Shown one piece after another: positions 62,764-64,000 of a stretch of 64,000 nt of DNA. The notes below the pieces were generated by a model. That model searched no databases, had not been told where the DNA came from, and worked only from the letters and a program-made list of their open reading frames with translations. Both the position numbers and the translations under genes were made by a program. The DNA is from Cohnella herbarum (lineage in GTDB: Bacteria; Bacillota; Bacilli; Paenibacillales; Paenibacillaceae), in assembly GCF_012849095.1 (NCBI RefSeq), contig NZ_CP051680.1, forward strand, positions 2,852,001-2,916,000, in the 5' to 3' direction. The stretch's first letter is position 1, and every line of letters starts with the position of its first letter.

Positions 62764-63552
62764 TTAAATAATATCGTTCTCGTCGTAGATCGTAAGGGAC
62801 CACATATCCGAGCTAAGCGGATCCTTCAACACTTCCAGCTTCAGGTCGAGAACGGCCGGATCGCCGGTAGCGGCCATGGCTACGTTAAATGCATCCTCGA
62901 ACTTCGCATTCGGAACGGTAATCTGAGCCGCGTAGTCCTCTTTCGTAAATTCGTCGCGGACGATACAGTCGAGCACGACTTTGAACGTTTTGCCGAAGGC
63001 ATCGGAAGTAACCTTCAACGTTTTGGCGGACGCATCCGTCGTCACTCTGTAGTAAGCAGCCAGTTTCTTGCCGTCGGCGAAATCGCCGCTGAAGAAAGTC
63101 AGGTTCTTGCCAGAGATCGAATACTGGCCGGTAGTTGCCGTACCCGTCGCCAGTGCAATCTCGTCGCCCAAGGTACCATCGACGTTCAACTCGTATACGC
63201 CGGCCAGATTTCCGACCGGAGCTTTCGATAGAGCGGCCGCATTGGACGCGACGGTCAACGTGTCGATGAACACGACGCCGGTGGCACCTTCCACCAGATT
63301 ATTGCCGGTAAGCATCGCCAGCGCTTTGTTATCGAACACCGCATCCTGAAGCGTCAGCTTCGATTCGCGGTTACTGGAAAATCCAACGAGCTTGGCGTTG
63401 CCGCTGCCCCCGCGGGAATAGACCGTTTCGCCGGTTGTCTCGAGCCCGCTTGTTTTCAACGTTCTTAGTGTTGTAACCGGCTTGCCGGTAGATAAGCTGT
63501 AGAAAGTCGCGATGCCCGCGTCGCGGATCGCCCAACGGTTAGGTGTTGCCAT
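62764..63552 (-). CDS. Phage major tail (tube) protein
   Basis: A 262-residue protein with the composition and length of siphovirus major tail proteins: mainly beta, rich in Thr, Ala, Gly and Val (LKTSGLETTGETVYSRGGSGN, SISGKNLTFFSGDFADGKKL). Its place before the chaperones and tape measure, and a strong terminator after it, fit the tube protein. By eye the gene is far richer in G and C than the tail genes downstream, closer to the host genes. A second view, that it is a phage-like structural protein of a different source recombined in, is compatible. Confidence 0.8.
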   Translation of the reverse strand: MATPNRWAIRDAGIATFYSLSTGKPVTTLRTLKTSGLETTGETVYSRGGSGNAKLVGFSSNRESKLTLQDAVFDNKALAMLTGNNLVEGATGVVFIDTLTVASNAAALSKAPVGNLAGVYELNVDGTLGDEIALATGTATTGQYSISGKNLTFFSGDFADGKKLAAYYRVTTDASAKTLKVTSDAFGKTFKVVLDCIVRDEFTKEDYAAQITVPNAKFEDAFNVAMAATGDPAVLDLKLEVLKDPLSSDMWSLTIYDENDII

Positions 63553-63559
63553 AATGTGA

Positions 63560-64000
63560 TCAATCTCCTTTAAGTTTTCTGCTCCAATGCAGATGGGATA
63601 GGTTAATTTTCTTGCTATCCACGTTCCCGGCGTATATGCCTTGAATCGTGAATAAGTAATTGTCTACTTGCTCTAGCCTGTTTAAGGCATCATGGAATTG
63701 AAATATCGTCATATCGAACACGTTGAATATATTCACCGCATTCGATTTCCACGCAATTCCCGATATTTTGCTAGCGAGGCTGTAAATTTGCTCTTTCTTA
63801 CGGAGAATTTCATTTTTACCTTCCTGAAGCTTCTCGATTAGCGCTTTGGCTTTGTCATTGGCAGGCTTGTACTCTTCTTTGTCGAAACTCACATGATGGG
63901 AGTAAATAATCAAGCTTTGAAAATATTCGAAATTGTGGTTGTTCAGCTTCAACTCCGGATTATCGTCGAAATAAATAAAAACCTCGTTGCGGCTTTCGCC
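63560..64000 (-). CDS. Phage protein, 5' end outside the window
   Basis: The frame is open to the window edge; 146 residues are visible, beginning GESRNEVFIYFDDNPELKLN, so the true start lies beyond 64000. It is helical and lysine-rich (KALIEKLQEGKNEILRKKEQ), with no family recognised. It ends eight bases before the major tail protein start. In this place phages carry tail completion or head-tail joining proteins, but the sequence does not decide. Confidence 0.55.
   Translation of the reverse strand, partial: GESRNEVFIYFDDNPELKLNNHNFEYFQSLIIYSHHVSFDKEEYKPANDKAKALIEKLQEGKNEILRKKEQIYSLASKISGIAWKSNAVNIFNVFDMTIFQFHDALNRLEQVDNYLFTIQGIYAGNVDSKKINLSHLHWSRKLKGD

Larger units (their letters stand above)
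44219..64000 (-). mobile_element. Prophage tail and lysis region (right end outside the window)
   Basis: All genes from 64000 back to 44219, bar one, lie on the minus strand with short gaps and follow the siphovirus late order: major tail protein, chaperones, tape measure, Dit, tail-spike/Tal, fibre and receptor-binding proteins, holin, cell-wall-acting candidate. From about 45900 to 62650 the sequence is clearly richer in A and T than the host part. No capsid, portal, terminase, integrase, repressor or attachment repeat is visible, so whether it is a complete prophage or a remnant cannot be told. The left edge lies at or shortly after the DoxX terminator. Confidence 0.88.

Overview
The window looks like a chromosome segment of a spore-forming Gram-positive bacterium of the Paenibacillaceae (Paenibacillus/Cohnella type). 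The evidence is the accD-accA-pyk order, a pyruvate kinase with the extra C-terminal PEP-mobile domain, the dnaE / ytrH-ytrI / ytpI-ytoI neighbourhood known from Bacillus, YesM/YesN-type regulators paired with LplA/LplB/YtcP-type sugar transporters, and many purine-rich Shine-Dalgarno sequences. No species is claimed. Base-composition remarks are by eye.

Region 1 (1-6670) is housekeeping: the N-terminal third of polyphosphate kinase behind a five-repeat Pho-box-like promoter, then accD-accA-pyk-thioesterase-fxsA on the minus strand, a small DUF2007-like protein and an esterase. Region 2 (6670-28170) is a carbohydrate-use locus on the minus strand: sensor kinase, AraC-type regulator, solute-binding lipoprotein, two permeases and three predicted cytoplasmic carbohydrate-active proteins (heparinase-II/III-like, an alpha/alpha-toroid protein, DUF2961/GH172). 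It is followed in reading order by a broken beta-helix fragment and preceded by two large secreted multidomain enzymes built from the same binding modules. No transport ATPase is encoded, as is usual for this family. Region 3 (28170-37910) holds a nine-unit 51-bp tandem array, a dead acetyltransferase gene, dnaE, the sporulation genes ytrH-ytrI, ytpI, ytoI, two palindromic intergenic elements and an orphan sensor kinase.

Region 4 (37910-44205) carries small envelope proteins, a beta/gamma-crystallin-like protein and a respiratory island: a ba3-type oxidase with its tiny subunit IIa, a lipoprotein with a CuA-type ligand set, and a DoxX protein. Three separate transcription units here share one promoter layout: a TGTGA-N6-TCACA-like box exactly 21 nt ahead of the -10 hexamer, the class II arrangement for an FNR/CRP-family activator.

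Region 5 (44219 to the window end) is the late tail and lysis part of a siphovirus-like prophage, read leftwards: an unidentified gene, major tail protein, two tail-chaperone-like genes, tape measure, Dit, tail-spike/Tal, a Fn3 protein, a tail fibre, a CotH-kinase-like protein sharing the fibre's N-terminal adaptor, holin, a phosphodiester-glycosidase-domain protein and two small unknown genes. One opposite-strand gene (52166-52786) with its own promoter looks like a lysogenic cargo gene. Head, packaging, integration and repressor genes are not in the window.

The most unusual items are the CotH-like kinase domain on a phage tail adaptor, the three-promoter FNR/CRP-like respiratory regulon, the Pho-box array at ppk, and the carbohydrate locus with duplicated binding modules.
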